From Bdellovibrio sp. BCCA (lineage in GTDB: Bacteria > Bdellovibrionota > Bdellovibrionia > Bdellovibrionales > Bdellovibrionaceae), in contig NZ_JBBNAC010000002.1 in the NCBI RefSeq assembly GCF_037996825.1, forward strand, positions 62,001 to 126,000: a stretch of DNA of 64,000 nucleotides, given 5' to 3'. Positions 33,787-42,290 of this stretch are shown here, piece after piece. A program made the translations under genes and the position numbers. The notes under the pieces are model-generated. The model was given only the letters and a program-made list of their open reading frames with translations, was not told the origin of the DNA and did not search any database. The stretch's first letter is position 1; each line of letters opens with the position of its first letter.

Positions 33787-34632
33787 TTAGCCTTCGACTG
33801 ATATAACTGCGGCTTCGCGAAGCATTCCGCTCTTAGTTATTTCAAGAAATGATATTTCAGCCGTAACAAGTTCCCTGAAGAGTATCACTTCGCCATTCTT
33901 TTGAGATGAATTATTTCGTGGAATTCTTCTATAAAGCTTCTTTCTTACTTCAGAAGACAATCCAAATTCAGCTCTTGCAATGACTCTTCCATCAAGAGCG
34001 ACAATGGCGTGTTCAATTTTTCCGTCTGAGTCGACTTTAACTCCTGATATGAAAGCCTTCGCCCTGGATCGTAATTTGATCTTCAGCCATTTGTTGTTTC
34101 TTACTGAGTCATAAAATGAATCGACTTTCTTGGAAACAATGCCTTCTAAATTATACTTAGATGCAAGTTTCAATAAAGCCTCCCCATCGTCTCCGTCAAA
34201 ATGTTCGACGTACTTAACTCTTTTTAGATTACATTCGGAAAGAAACTGTTTCAGGTGATTTTTTCTCTGTAGAAGGGGAGTGGATAGAAACGACCTCCTT
34301 CTCAACTTGAGTAAATCAAAGACCATAAAGTGTGCATCAGCTTTTCCAGACCTTGCATTCGCTTGAAGAGATTCAAAATCTGGCTTTCCTTCACGGTCAA
34401 AAACAACTATTTCTCCATCAACGAAGAAGCTTTCCTTAATTGACGATAGTTCTTTTACTATTGCGGGAAATTTTTTTGACCAATCAAGACCTTCTCGACT
34501 GATCAAATAAACACATTTGCCAACCTTGTACGCACGCATTCGATATCCATCATACTTTAGCTCATGGATCCATTCCGAGCCGCTGGGCGGGCTTTTTGCT
34601 GTTAAAAGTGGTTTTGCGGGAACATTTATCAT
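33787..34632 (-). CDS. ATP-dependent DNA ligase (LigD/LigC-like catalytic core)
   Basis: A 281-residue ligase that seals nicks using ATP. Nucleotidyltransferase motifs: motif I HELKYDGYR with adenylated Lys26, motif III FFVDGEIVVFD, motif IV EGIVSKK and motif V KWLKIKLR, followed by a short OB-fold-like C-terminus. This size matches the minimal ligase core of LigD-type enzymes; no polymerase or phosphoesterase domain and no ku gene is nearby. The start is placed at the ATG 34632, where homology begins. An NAD-dependent ligase is also encoded (61776). Confidence 0.85.
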   Translation of the reverse strand: MINVPAKPLLTAKSPPSGSEWIHELKYDGYRMRAYKVGKCVYLISREGLDWSKKFPAIVKELSSIKESFFVDGEIVVFDREGKPDFESLQANARSGKADAHFMVFDLLKLRRRSFLSTPLLQRKNHLKQFLSECNLKRVKYVEHFDGDDGEALLKLASKYNLEGIVSKKVDSFYDSVRNNKWLKIKLRSRAKAFISGVKVDSDGKIEHAIVALDGRVIARAEFGLSSEVRKKLYRRIPRNNSSQKNGEVILFRELVTAEISFLEITKSGMLREAAVISVEG

Positions 34633-34756
34633 TCTGGAAATATAACAGAATCTTGGATACATTTTACGCAACAACAGATCTTCTGGACCGCGACTTTACC
34701 AGAAGTATTGACCAGAAGATGATACTGAGTAGAATTCAGCTATTAAGAGGTGAAAA

Positions 34757-35002
34757 ATGTCACGAGATGAATGGACTGATGAAGAATTCGCTAGATTCAC
34801 AAAAAGAATGAATTTGTTCAAAGAAGATCCTAAAAGCCTAAGCACTGAAGTTTACGAAAAGTGCAAAGCTCTGCACGAGGAAATCAAGAAAGATTCAAAG
34901 GAAATCCAGTCACTAATTTCAAAAGGAATAGATCTCAATACTTTGAAAGAAGAAAATCCGATCAGAGCCGAACTTTCTGATTGGATTGCGAAAACTCCTT
35001 AA
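34757..35002 (+). CDS. small helical hypothetical protein
   Basis: An 81-residue, highly charged helical protein (EKCKALHEEIKKDSKEIQSLI) probably forming a coiled coil. AAGAGGTGAAAA precedes the ATG. No family is recognised. It is convergent with the gene ending at 35004, with only 1 nt between stops. Confidence 0.5.
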   Translation: MSRDEWTDEEFARFTKRMNLFKEDPKSLSTEVYEKCKALHEEIKKDSKEIQSLISKGIDLNTLKEENPIRAELSDWIAKTP

Positions 35003-35003
35003 C

Positions 35004-35258
35004 TTACTTTCCGGTATCCATCCGATCTACGTCAAGTGTCACGGCCATTAAGTCTAAGACTTTGCTCTGTAGATTTGAAATTATATCTTTGGACATTTTA
35101 AGTTGAAGTAGGTCGTTTGGTTCTACCAATAAGCCCTTCGATTCAAAGGAATTAATCTTTGCCCATATTTCATTTAGCTCAAGATACATTTTTCCAGCCT
35201 CAGAGTGAATGGCATCATCAGTAGCTAATTGTGAAATAGAATTGAATTTGTTAGTCAT
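35004..35258 (-). CDS. small helical hypothetical protein
   Basis: An 84-residue helical acidic protein (LELNEIWAKINSFESKG, then LKMSKDIISNLQSKVLDL). TGAGGATATGCA precedes the ATG. No family is recognised. The gap behind it (35259-35455, about 197 bp) is AT-rich, and I see no confident element in it beyond presumed promoters. Confidence 0.5.
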   Translation of the reverse strand: MTNKFNSISQLATDDAIHSEAGKMYLELNEIWAKINSFESKGLLVEPNDLLQLKMSKDIISNLQSKVLDLMAVTLDVDRMDTGK

Positions 35259-35455
35259 TGCATATCCTCAGTTAAGCTCGTTTTTAATATTAATTTCTCC
35301 ACATAAGCGAAAGCAATAATCAACCTCCCAATAGAAGCCGCATTTAATAAGATTGGAATCAGAATTTCTTGCAGAATACATGAAAAATTCCTGACATGAA
35401 TTATTCCGATAAGTGACCTTATGTTACGTTAACTATTTGATATTATTACTAAATT

Positions 35456-36154
35456 CTAAATCATCATTTTTCTGAAAGCAATCTCTTGTTGAAGTTTTGC
35501 TTCCTGCTCGGCAACGCGACGCTCCCACCCTTTCGCCATTGACCTCTCACGCCCAACGATAAATTCAGAAGGGTTTGGACTACCAGAGAGAATTTCGAAC
35601 CGCTGGCGGGCATCCTGGGCCTTTAAATACGGCAAAACAGACTCGCGCCCAAGTACCTTTACTTGGCGATGATGATAGCCAAGCATGAACTCGGTCGCTA
35701 AATCAGTAATCAAGGCAAACGCACTTAAATTCGGACCGGGTGGCCTTTTCGGCGAAAGAAGAATTCCGGCTACGAACATTATTTCATCGTCCGAAAATCT
35801 TACTATGTTCCCCTTTTCTTTTCCCCAATAGGCTGGCTCAAAAAAGGCGGTCATTGGTACGACACAGGGATTTGATTGAAATCCATCCCTCCACGTCGGC
35901 AAATCTGAAATTCTCCTTACTACAGCCTCGCCATTAGGCAGGAATTGAGCGCCAGACAATCTCGCGTTTGGGAATGGCATAACAGGAAAAGTCTTTTCGA
36001 CGACCTGAAGACTATCTCCCTTTGCGACAATGACGGGAGCCTTCATGCTCATTTTTACCCGTAGATTCCATAAGTCATTTCCTGAAACGATAGGGTGCGA
36101 CAGATTCTCCTCCAAAATCTTTTTCGTGACTGTAATTTCGTATTCACTGCACAT
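35456..36154 (-). CDS. SRAP-domain protein (HMCES/YedK family)
   Basis: A 232-residue DNA-repair or self-cleaving protein that crosslinks to abasic sites in single-stranded DNA through its N-terminal Cys2 after Met removal. Cys2 is present (MCSEYE; most are MCGRY), as are NAR near 80, the FFEP glutamate after NPCVVPMTA, and the YHHRQVKVL histidine. It starts at ATG 36154, required for the Cys2 chemistry. It stands alone, divergent from the zinc-ribbon gene at 36270. It fits with the other DNA-repair genes here. Confidence 0.85.
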   Translation of the reverse strand: MCSEYEITVTKKILEENLSHPIVSGNDLWNLRVKMSMKAPVIVAKGDSLQVVEKTFPVMPFPNARLSGAQFLPNGEAVVRRISDLPTWRDGFQSNPCVVPMTAFFEPAYWGKEKGNIVRFSDDEIMFVAGILLSPKRPPGPNLSAFALITDLATEFMLGYHHRQVKVLGRESVLPYLKAQDARQRFEILSGSPNPSEFIVGRERSMAKGWERRVAEQEAKLQQEIAFRKMMI

Positions 36155-36228
36155 TCATCAACTCTAGCTATGACCATTCTATTCATCAATGTGTATTTGA
36201 TTGAGACAAAAACCGCGATACGTGGAAA

Positions 36229-36255
36229 AACATGGTAATCATGATTAACATGAAA
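36229..36255 (+). promoter_or_regulatory. 9-bp operator array O4
   Basis: AACATGGTA, ATCATGATT and AACATGAAA in tandem, the reverse-complement orientation of the ACCATGTTT unit, 14 nt upstream of the ATG at 36270. It could also affect the divergent SRAP gene. Confidence 0.5.
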
Positions 36256-36269
36256 AAGAGGTGTGTTTT

Positions 36270-36464
36270 ATGAAGTGCAAATGTGGCAAAGAAACCGAGC
36301 TCAAGGAGTTCCGAACATTTTCATATCACTACTGTTCAACATGCAAGGAAGAGGTAAAATCCGACCTTTCTCCGAATACACCTCCTCCTCAAGTGCCAAA
36401 GAAAACTGATAACTCCGGCGTTGATGAAGATGGCGAGCCACTTAACGGCGTTTACATGTTCTGA
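36270..36464 (+). CDS. small zinc-ribbon protein
   Basis: A 64-residue protein with two CxC/CxxC knuckles (MKCKCGKE and YCSTCKEE), a classical zinc ribbon, followed by a Pro-rich flexible tail. The ATG at 36270 with AAAAGAGGTG in front is preferred to the GTG three codons earlier. It is under operator array O4. The target (DNA, RNA or protein) is unknown. The 3' end overlaps the convergent gene by 13 nt. Confidence 0.65.
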   Translation: MKCKCGKETELKEFRTFSYHYCSTCKEEVKSDLSPNTPPPQVPKKTDNSGVDEDGEPLNGVYMF

Positions 36465-37039
36465 CCACGCATTGGTTCTTGAACTCCCAAGGCATTGATT
36501 AATGAAACTACTCTTCTTTCAGTATCATGAAACGGAGACGTTTGTGCCAGTATTGCCGTTCGAGGATCAATTCGAATACCCATTTGCATAAGTCTTTCTC
36601 TGTATACCTCTTCACGCGATTGTCGATCAAAATTTTCTTTCTTTGCCAGACAGATAATAGTTTCAGCTGAGTCTCGAGGATACGCCTCTGAACCTATCGC
36701 AATGATGCGATCCTCCCCGTCTAAACCTCGAATATACTCCGAGTGAACAACTGGCAAGTCCGACAATAAGATAACTCTACAACCTATATTTCTATTCTTC
36801 CTTGCAATCATTTTGCAAATATTTAGATCGGTTGTTGTATTTCCAGATCCGATTACAACAACAGAAAGCAGTCCTTCGTTTTCATAATTTGGTTGATAAG
36901 AAATTATCACTTCAGTACTTTTCCATTTGGGATCTAAAGATTGCCCCAAAAATTGCGAAGAAACTTGGAAATCATCAGCTGCAATATTTTTGATGAGTCC
37001 AGCAATTAACTTATAAGTAGGAATTTCAACCTTAGTCAC
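36452..37039 (-). CDS. hypothetical protein
   Basis: A 195-residue soluble alpha/beta protein with Rossmann-like strands (LLSVVVIGSGNTTTD, CRVILLSDLP, RIIAIGSEAYP) suggesting a nucleotide-binding or SLOG/TIR-like fold, not assigned. GTG at 37039 with AAGGAG in front is chosen; it overlaps the upstream membrane-protein stop by 8 nt, so the two are coupled. A sensor and membrane-effector pair is conceivable but unproven. Confidence 0.5.
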   Translation of the reverse strand: MTKVEIPTYKLIAGLIKNIAADDFQVSSQFLGQSLDPKWKSTEVIISYQPNYENEGLLSVVVIGSGNTTTDLNICKMIARKNRNIGCRVILLSDLPVVHSEYIRGLDGEDRIIAIGSEAYPRDSAETIICLAKKENFDRQSREEVYRERLMQMGIRIDPRTAILAQTSPFHDTERRVVSLINALGVQEPMRGQNM

Positions 37040-37613
37040 GGACGAACTCCTTGTTGTTTTCAAATAATGGCGCAATATACGTCAGAGACACTGTTACCAG
37101 AAATGACGTAAGAAGAGCATATTTAGCTTTCGATAAAAAATCTCCCTCTACGGCAAAACCAACCACAATCAAAATTATCAAAAAAGACGGCAACACCGAT
37201 TTAAAGAACTCTGCCTTAAAAGCCTTCTTAGCCCTCGCGAAGTATGAATGTTTTGTCCACGTTATCAACTCAACGACCTCTTCAGTACCTTCGCCTTCTG
37301 GATAGTAAAGTAATCTAGCAGTCATCTTTTCCGCACCGAGATCTTTGCATTTTGTTATTAACTGCGGTGAGTATTCTTTAAAACTGGCCAATATCCTTGT
37401 TAAAGAATGTTGGTGCATAGCTGTTTGAATAATTCCGTGAAGCTCTTTGTCGTTAGCGCTCGTCATCCAACGAACAATCAAACTTCGATCACTTTTCAGG
37501 ATCTGACCCGGCTCAATAGGATTGCCTGGGCCCAGTGAAAGTGGCAATTGCTCAGTCCCTACTGTCTGCGAAAAACATATGGTAGATTCAATTTGAACGA
37601 AACCTTTACTCAT
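37032..37613 (-). CDS. hypothetical protein with two C-terminal membrane segments
   Basis: A 193-residue protein. The first ~130 residues are soluble. Two hydrophobic helices follow (SVLPSFLIILIVVGFAVEG and YALLTSFLVTVSLTYIAPLF), leaving a short tail. The arrangement of a cytosolic domain plus a two-helix anchor, encoded with a Rossmann-like partner (36452), is reminiscent of effector/sensor pairs. No family is recognised. The ATG at 37613 is preferred to the adjacent TTG. Confidence 0.55.
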   Translation of the reverse strand: MSKGFVQIESTICFSQTVGTEQLPLSLGPGNPIEPGQILKSDRSLIVRWMTSANDKELHGIIQTAMHQHSLTRILASFKEYSPQLITKCKDLGAEKMTARLLYYPEGEGTEEVVELITWTKHSYFARAKKAFKAEFFKSVLPSFLIILIVVGFAVEGDFLSKAKYALLTSFLVTVSLTYIAPLFENNKEFVRD

Positions 37614-37713
37614 CAAAAGCTCTCATTTTGGTTTACAAAATAGTAGCATCGAGTGCTGATAGACAAAAACCTATTTATTGAACAAAAAGAACGATAACAC
37701 AATGCGACTGACA

Positions 37714-38283
37714 TTAACCCTTAAACAAATCATCAATACGACACTTTAAAACAAAATCATCGGAAGCATAAGAGATTTTAGCCAAATCTAGAAACGTCTT
37801 GCATATATCCCACGCTTCTCTCATTGTCCGAGATTCTCTTCTGTACCTAACACGCTCGCACTCGACGATCAGATAACTCAAACAGACTCTAGCCATAGAC
37901 TTATTTTCCGAACTTAGGGATGACGAGTTTACTTTAGTTCTTAATGAAGCAAAGAATTCTTCAGGTCGCGCTGGCCGACATTCGACTGGAATGATTGGCT
38001 TAACTTCAAATCCATGGTCAAAATTTGCTATTTTTGAAAGCTGAATCCAAGCTTCCCTTTCTTGCTTGAGAAATTCTGTGAATCCAGTTCCTTTAGATCT
38101 GATAAGAAAATCCTTCCACAACTGAGAAACTTTGTCTGAATCATTTGTAAGTACAGCTTCTTCGATCTCAGAAACAGACCTAACAAAACTATCCCGTACA
38201 CCTTTCTGTAATTCGCATTCAGAAATTCTCTCTTTGAGTTTTCTGATTTGTTTTAAAAGTGTTGTATCTAGGAGTGGATTCAT
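37714..38283 (-). CDS. helical hypothetical protein
   Basis: A 189-residue soluble protein, almost entirely helical, with a coiled-coil start (LLKQIRKLKERISECELQKG). No family or catalytic motif is recognised. It is divergent from the nucleotidyltransferase gene at 38496 across a region with a GC-rich patch, and the ribosome-binding site is weak. Confidence 0.5.
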   Translation of the reverse strand: MNPLLDTTLLKQIRKLKERISECELQKGVRDSFVRSVSEIEEAVLTNDSDKVSQLWKDFLIRSKGTGFTEFLKQEREAWIQLSKIANFDHGFEVKPIIPVECRPARPEEFFASLRTKVNSSSLSSENKSMARVCLSYLIVECERVRYRRESRTMREAWDICKTFLDLAKISYASDDFVLKCRIDDLFKG

Positions 38284-38320
38284 CAGACGATGATAGATTG
38301 ATGAGTTTGGGCAGTCAAAT

Positions 38321-38380
38321 TCTCAGAGCGGGACACCCCCGAGGCTCGCCCGATACCCTGGAAAGCGGGGCCCGTATACG
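38321..38380. other. GC-rich structured patch in an intergenic region
   Basis: About 60 bp far more GC-rich than its surroundings, with nested complementary segments (GAGC...GCTC, GGG...CCC) and the palindrome CGGGGCCCG. It may encode a structured RNA or be a foreign remnant. It has no ORF and no recognised RNA family. Confidence 0.3.
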
Positions 38381-38460
38381 TTGATTTTTGTCATATTTCC
38401 CTTTGAAAAACTTCCCATTGCCTCATAAATTCGTTTAAAATACTAAAAAGTAAAGTTTTA

Positions 38461-38489
38461 TTGAAATTGTAGGCATTTAAGCCTATAAT
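38461..38489 (+). promoter_or_regulatory. sigma-70 promoter with palindromic operator (leaderless)
   Basis: TTGAAA (38461) and TATAAT (38484) with a 17-bp spacer, the best housekeeping promoter in the window. TAGGC-N6-GCCTA (38470-38485) overlaps the spacer and -10. The predicted start falls on or next to the ATG at 38496, and there is no Shine-Dalgarno site. Confidence 0.7.
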
Positions 38490-38495
38490 TTACTT

Positions 38496-39032
38496 ATGAG
38501 ACAAGAATTAAACAGAAATTTAGGAATGAAGGCTCTTTCTCTTTTGGATGAAAAGCTCGCCGCTGCGGGCATGAGTCAAATCAAGGTCATTATTGGTGGG
38601 GGCGGCTCTATGATGATTTGCCACGGTTATGACGGCCAAACCCGCGATATCGACGCAATTCCACTTGGAATAGATTTCGAAACCGTGAAGCCATTCATCG
38701 CAGAAGTAGCAAAGGAATTGAATATTGACGAAGATTGGTTCAATCCACACTTTCAATCATTCACTCTGTACCTGGATGAAGATGCAAAAGATCGTTATGA
38801 AAAAGTTTTTACTGGCAAAGTAATAGCAGCGTACTCACTCGGCGCAGAAGACATATTGATCATGAAATTCATGGCCGGACGACCAAAAGACATGAGTCAC
38901 ATCAACTTCCTTCTTAGAAGGAAGCAAATCTCTCTTGAAAGCATAGAGAAAAGATTAATAGAACTCGAAGCAATCTTCCCAAAGGAAGCGACAAGAGCGT
39001 TGGAACTTTTTTACGACAAAACTGAGGAGTAA
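38496..39032 (+). CDS. nucleotidyltransferase (DUF6036-like), possible toxin/antitoxin component
   Basis: A 178-residue protein with the nucleotidyltransferase signature IGGGGSMMICHGYDGQTRDIDAI: a GG-S loop followed by D-x-D about 17 residues later, and a third acidic residue further on. DUF6036/AbiEii-like enzymes transfer a nucleotide and often form toxin-antitoxin pairs with a helix-turn-helix partner. Here the next gene, 2 nt away, has such a C-terminal domain. A palindrome over the -10 suggests autoregulation. The mRNA appears leaderless. Confidence 0.7.
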   Translation: MRQELNRNLGMKALSLLDEKLAAAGMSQIKVIIGGGGSMMICHGYDGQTRDIDAIPLGIDFETVKPFIAEVAKELNIDEDWFNPHFQSFTLYLDEDAKDRYEKVFTGKVIAAYSLGAEDILIMKFMAGRPKDMSHINFLLRRKQISLESIEKRLIELEAIFPKEATRALELFYDKTEE

Positions 39033-39034
39033 TA

Positions 39035-39721
39035 ATGAAGAGCGCAAGCAAGGCTGAAACATACAGCTTCATTCAGAATTCACCTTTCTCAATTGGTGAG
39101 TCCGACCTTGTTGCGTACCTTGATGAGTCTCGCTTAGATCCCCGCTTGATGGAGGTCTGCGTAGAATTCATAAGAGACTTCTGGTACATTCTCGATCCAA
39201 AACTTCTCAATAGAAAAGCGAAGGCATCTCAATTTCCATTTATGATAAAAGCTGCCGCAATTCTCGTGCTCTCATACTGTGGACCTGAATCTGGGCAAGC
39301 TGCGGTTCAGTTTACTAGATGGATGAAAGAGGCGATCACTGGAATTAAAGATCCTGCCCCCCAGTTCCTATATGTAGGAGTCATTCCTATTGGCTCGAAG
39401 ATGGCGACCAGAACGCTTCATGAGGCCATTCCAGAACTCCTCAACCATAACTTGGTAGAGGCTCACCTTCCTTTTAATAAAGGCATCCCAAAAGACATTA
39501 AAGACGAAGCATGGGCCCGCTCTAGATTCGGCATAGAAGCTTTGAAAGCACACTACGCTTCGCAAGTTAAATCATTAAAGGTGAATCACTCAAACTCGTC
39601 TATCGAAAAGATAACAGGAGCAAACAGAATGTTTGTCTCCAAAATCCTTAATAACAAGCTGAACGGAATTTCTCTAGAATATTTAATGAAGGCCGCAGAA
39701 GCGGCGCAATCAATTTCTTAG
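39035..39721 (+). CDS. HTH-tailed partner of the nucleotidyltransferase
   Basis: A 228-residue protein. Residues ~1-180 form a helical domain of unknown family. The end (SSIEKITGANRMFVSKILNNKLNGISLEYLMKAAEA) reads as an XRE-type helix-turn-helix. GAGGAGTA precedes the ATG and the gene is 2 nt from the nucleotidyltransferase. By analogy with known pairs it may bind the TAGGC-N6-GCCTA operator and control or neutralise its partner. Confidence 0.6.
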   Translation: MKSASKAETYSFIQNSPFSIGESDLVAYLDESRLDPRLMEVCVEFIRDFWYILDPKLLNRKAKASQFPFMIKAAAILVLSYCGPESGQAAVQFTRWMKEAITGIKDPAPQFLYVGVIPIGSKMATRTLHEAIPELLNHNLVEAHLPFNKGIPKDIKDEAWARSRFGIEALKAHYASQVKSLKVNHSNSSIEKITGANRMFVSKILNNKLNGISLEYLMKAAEAAQSIS

Positions 39722-39741
39722 ATTTAAGATAGCGAGCTTCT

Positions 39742-40434
39742 TTACACTTTTTCTTTAATCGTGCGAAGAAGTCGCAAAACTTCGAGATACAGCCAGATAA
39801 TACCAACAAGAAGACCAAATGCGAGATACCATTCATGTCGCTTTTCAAGACCTTCTTCGACAGCCTTCTCAACTTCTTTGAAGTCGAGAATAAAAGAGTA
39901 AGTTGCAACGCCAACGACTACGGCTTGAATTCCGATGCCAAAAAAACCACTCGCGGGAATTAAAGCTCCTCCCATAGCAAGATCAACAAGCCGAAGGACG
40001 AGAATGCTTAGCAGAGCGCCGCAGATATAAAGTACTGTATTCTCATTCGTTTTAAGAATGCGCTTTTTATAGAGAGTCAAAACCACTGTGAACAAAATGA
40101 TAGTCACCACAGCTGCCGATACGGCAATTCCTTGATACTGTTGTTCAGCCATTGAAGAGATGAATGAGATTACTAATCCTTGAAGGGCTGCATAAACTGG
40201 TGAGAGATATGGGGCCGTGCTCTGCTTAAAGATTACAACAAGCCCAATTACAAACCCGGTAAGAGCGATACCGATCAAAGCGATATTTCCAAGTGCCATG
40301 TACGGAAAAAGCAACATAGCACACACCATTATTGCCAACAAAATTAGAGTCTTAACTTTGACTCCAGCAAAGGACACTTTATCGTTTCCAATTGATGTTC
40401 GTTCAACTCTTTTTAGCGCAAAATTCTCAGACAT
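39742..40434 (-). CDS. Bax inhibitor-1/YccA-like membrane protein
   Basis: A 230-residue polytopic protein with about seven membrane helices beginning near residue 27 (VKTLILLAIMVCAMLLFPYMAL). The phrase SPVYAALQGLVISFISSMAE and the helical spacing match the BaxI_1 subgroup of bacterial Bax-inhibitor-like proteins, linked to calcium leak and membrane-protease modulation. It stands alone, convergent with the HTH gene. The 93-bp gap to the next - strand gene has no clear element. Confidence 0.8.
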   Translation of the reverse strand: MSENFALKRVERTSIGNDKVSFAGVKVKTLILLAIMVCAMLLFPYMALGNIALIGIALTGFVIGLVVIFKQSTAPYLSPVYAALQGLVISFISSMAEQQYQGIAVSAAVVTIILFTVVLTLYKKRILKTNENTVLYICGALLSILVLRLVDLAMGGALIPASGFFGIGIQAVVVGVATYSFILDFKEVEKAVEEGLEKRHEWYLAFGLLVGIIWLYLEVLRLLRTIKEKV

Positions 40435-40527
40435 TTTCTTCCCCTGTGGGTTGATTGTTCTGAGCTCTTAGCCATCAAGGTGCATTTTTTGTGTGTAAAA
40501 AATCGAACAAATTCTGCTTTCTAAAAG

Positions 40528-41163
40528 CTAAAGAACCTTAGATGCATAAAGTCCTCTGAGTACCTTTTCCTCCTCGGAATATCCCTCGTGACGGTACTTA
40601 AGGTTGATTTGGCAGTGCATATCGCGAGATTCATCTGAAGCCATTCTTCTAAACTGAAGGGTATTGGGAATCCAAGTCAAAACACCCTCATCCTCATTCA
40701 TTGTTGAAGACGTGGAACTCCAACAAGTAATGTGTTCTGTTGCGACTGGAGGGATGAATGAAACCATCCAGTAAGTAATATTGTCCTTCGATACATTCTT
40801 AACTGTTACCCGAATCTGATAGCTGTGTGAACGTCCCTCTGGGACATATTGGACGACTGTAAGCGACTCGGGATCGTCAGACGACCCATTAGGATTTTCT
40901 GGCGTCTCTGGAGTAATCTCATCTCCACCCTCACCTTCTCCAGAACCTGGCTCTTGCGTCTCTCCACTTCCAGGCACTGATGGGTTGCTATTTCCTGGAG
41001 CCTCAGGCACAAGCACGGGCTGTTCTGGCAGAACGCCAGGATTTTCTGCCGGAATCGTCGTAGGGGGATTTGTGTGATCGTCAGCCCCTCCCCCAGAAGA
41101 ACAACCCATAGTAGTAATCAACACCGCGAATACGAACAGTAAAACGTGAAGATAGCGCATCAT
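40528..41163 (-). CDS. predicted lipoprotein with Pro/Glu-rich linker
   Basis: A 211-residue lipoprotein with a hydrophobic signal (HVLLFVFAVLITT) and lipobox TMGC (Cys21). Residues ~30-105 are Pro/Glu/Gly/Asn-rich and low-complexity, a flexible spacer. Residues ~105-211 form a beta-rich domain with conserved-looking Cys (HITCWSS, MHCQINL). AGGGGACA precedes the ATG. It lies 11 nt after the exonuclease gene. Confidence 0.75.
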   Translation of the reverse strand: MMRYLHVLLFVFAVLITTMGCSSGGGADDHTNPPTTIPAENPGVLPEQPVLVPEAPGNSNPSVPGSGETQEPGSGEGEGGDEITPETPENPNGSSDDPESLTVVQYVPEGRSHSYQIRVTVKNVSKDNITYWMVSFIPPVATEHITCWSSTSSTMNEDEGVLTWIPNTLQFRRMASDESRDMHCQINLKYRHEGYSEEEKVLRGLYASKVL

Positions 41164-41174
41164 TGTCCCCTATT

Positions 41175-42113
41175 TTAACCAGCAAGTGACATGTTGGTTT
41201 TGTAAACATCAACTCTTGGAATTCTTTGAACAACGGACAAATCAGCACCGTTGTAAATTCGATCTTTCAAGAAAGCCTTCTCTGCTTCGAGCTCGGCCTC
41301 CGGAAGATTTTTGAACCAATACTTGTACTCCGCATTCCACAGGTATCCCTTCACCTTTAGAAGGTTCTTCATATCAAACGGGGAGTTTTTTGCGATAACA
41401 CGGACTTTAGGCATTCGTGCACGCTCAAGGAGCTCGTGGAAGTTTGTCTCGAACTCTGAATGATCACCTTTACGAGATTTTGCTAAAATATGAACCAGAA
41501 CATCCACATCCGCCATTGCGCGGTGAGCGTTCGAGAATACGCCGTGGTAAACGGACAATAACTCAAGCTTTGCACTTGGCATACCCTGAGCTTTCCATTT
41601 GATACAATCAATAGAGCAGGCCCAAACTTTCTCTCTCGACATCGTAGACTTCACATCGACAAATGATCGGTCAAATGGCGCATTGTGAGCAATTACTACT
41701 CCACAAGGAGACAAAAGCGTCTCAAACGCCCCCCAGTCGATAGACTTACCTTTAACTTGGTCAATGGTAATCCCGGTCAACTCCGTAATCTCTTCAGAGA
41801 TATGACCACTCTTTGGTTCCTGGAACGCTTGATATGAACCAGTGATTGCAAGAAATTCACCAGTCTTTTTGTTATAAAGAACTCTTTTTGCTGCCAATTC
41901 AATAATCTCGCAATAGAAAGCATCAGTTCCGGTCGTTTCACAGTCGAGAATAAGAGCTTCAGCAACAGATTCTGCATTTGAATCCAACCACTCTTTATTG
42001 TAGTAGGCTGGGGGTTCAAATAATGGATCTTGCAGACGACGAAGGATTACAGATTCCCCGTCCGGAGACAGATTCTTCCAAGGAATTGCTTTGGCCGATC
42101 CGAGCTTAATCAT
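41175..42113 (-). CDS. DnaQ-like DEDDh 3'-5' exonuclease
   Basis: A 312-residue exonuclease. Exo I is LILDCETTG (Asp57, Glu59), Exo II is AHNAPFDRSFVD, and Exo III is AHRAMADVDVL with the catalytic His. The last ~75 residues form an extra small domain (GYLWNAEYKYWFKNLP), also seen attached to such exonucleases. It could proofread or degrade single-stranded DNA. GGCGGAGGATAA precedes the ATG, and operator array O5 is upstream. Confidence 0.85.
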   Translation of the reverse strand: MIKLGSAKAIPWKNLSPDGESVILRRLQDPLFEPPAYYNKEWLDSNAESVAEALILDCETTGTDAFYCEIIELAAKRVLYNKKTGEFLAITGSYQAFQEPKSGHISEEITELTGITIDQVKGKSIDWGAFETLLSPCGVVIAHNAPFDRSFVDVKSTMSREKVWACSIDCIKWKAQGMPSAKLELLSVYHGVFSNAHRAMADVDVLVHILAKSRKGDHSEFETNFHELLERARMPKVRVIAKNSPFDMKNLLKVKGYLWNAEYKYWFKNLPEAELEAEKAFLKDRIYNGADLSVVQRIPRVDVYKTNMSLAG

Positions 42114-42134
42114 TTATCCTCCGCCTTTGCTTAT

Positions 42135-42161
42135 ACCATATTTACCATGTTAACCAAGATA
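42135..42161. promoter_or_regulatory. 9-bp operator array O5
   Basis: ACCATATTT, ACCATGTTA and ACCAAGATA in tandem. On the - strand it ends in TGGTATAAG, an extended -10, facing the exonuclease gene at 42113. GATAAT lies at the + end. The divergent + gene has its own promoter P10. Confidence 0.6.
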
Positions 42162-42248
42162 ATGACAACTGAAGGTGGTAGACTGAAAGAATTACGCACC
42201 AATATGGCACAAAAACAAATCCCGTCACTTTTAACATCTCCAAAGATT

Positions 42249-42273
42249 CTCATTTTGAGCCCGTCCCCATTTA
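42249..42273 (+). promoter_or_regulatory. CCCATTTA-class promoter P10
   Basis: CTCATTTT at 42249 and CCCCATTTA ending at 42273, offset 17 nt. It is 17 nt upstream of the ATG at 42291. It lies within the longer open frame, arguing for the shorter gene. Confidence 0.7.
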
Positions 42274-42290
42274 ATGTCTGTGGAGGAGTC

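Noticed and set aside
37664-37690. AACCTATTTATTG resembles the promoter box on the + strand.
   Set aside because: Only - strand genes surround it, and the upstream box is missing.
38420-38440. CTTCCCATTG before the nucleotidyltransferase gene looks like the CCCATTTA box.
   Set aside because: No ATCATTTT-like box at the 17-18 nt offset. A strong sigma-70 promoter lies closer to the gene.
42030-42290. In-frame upstream extension of the gene at 42291.
   Set aside because: It would run backwards through the exonuclease promoter and operator O5. The ATG at 42291 has GGAGG and promoter P10.
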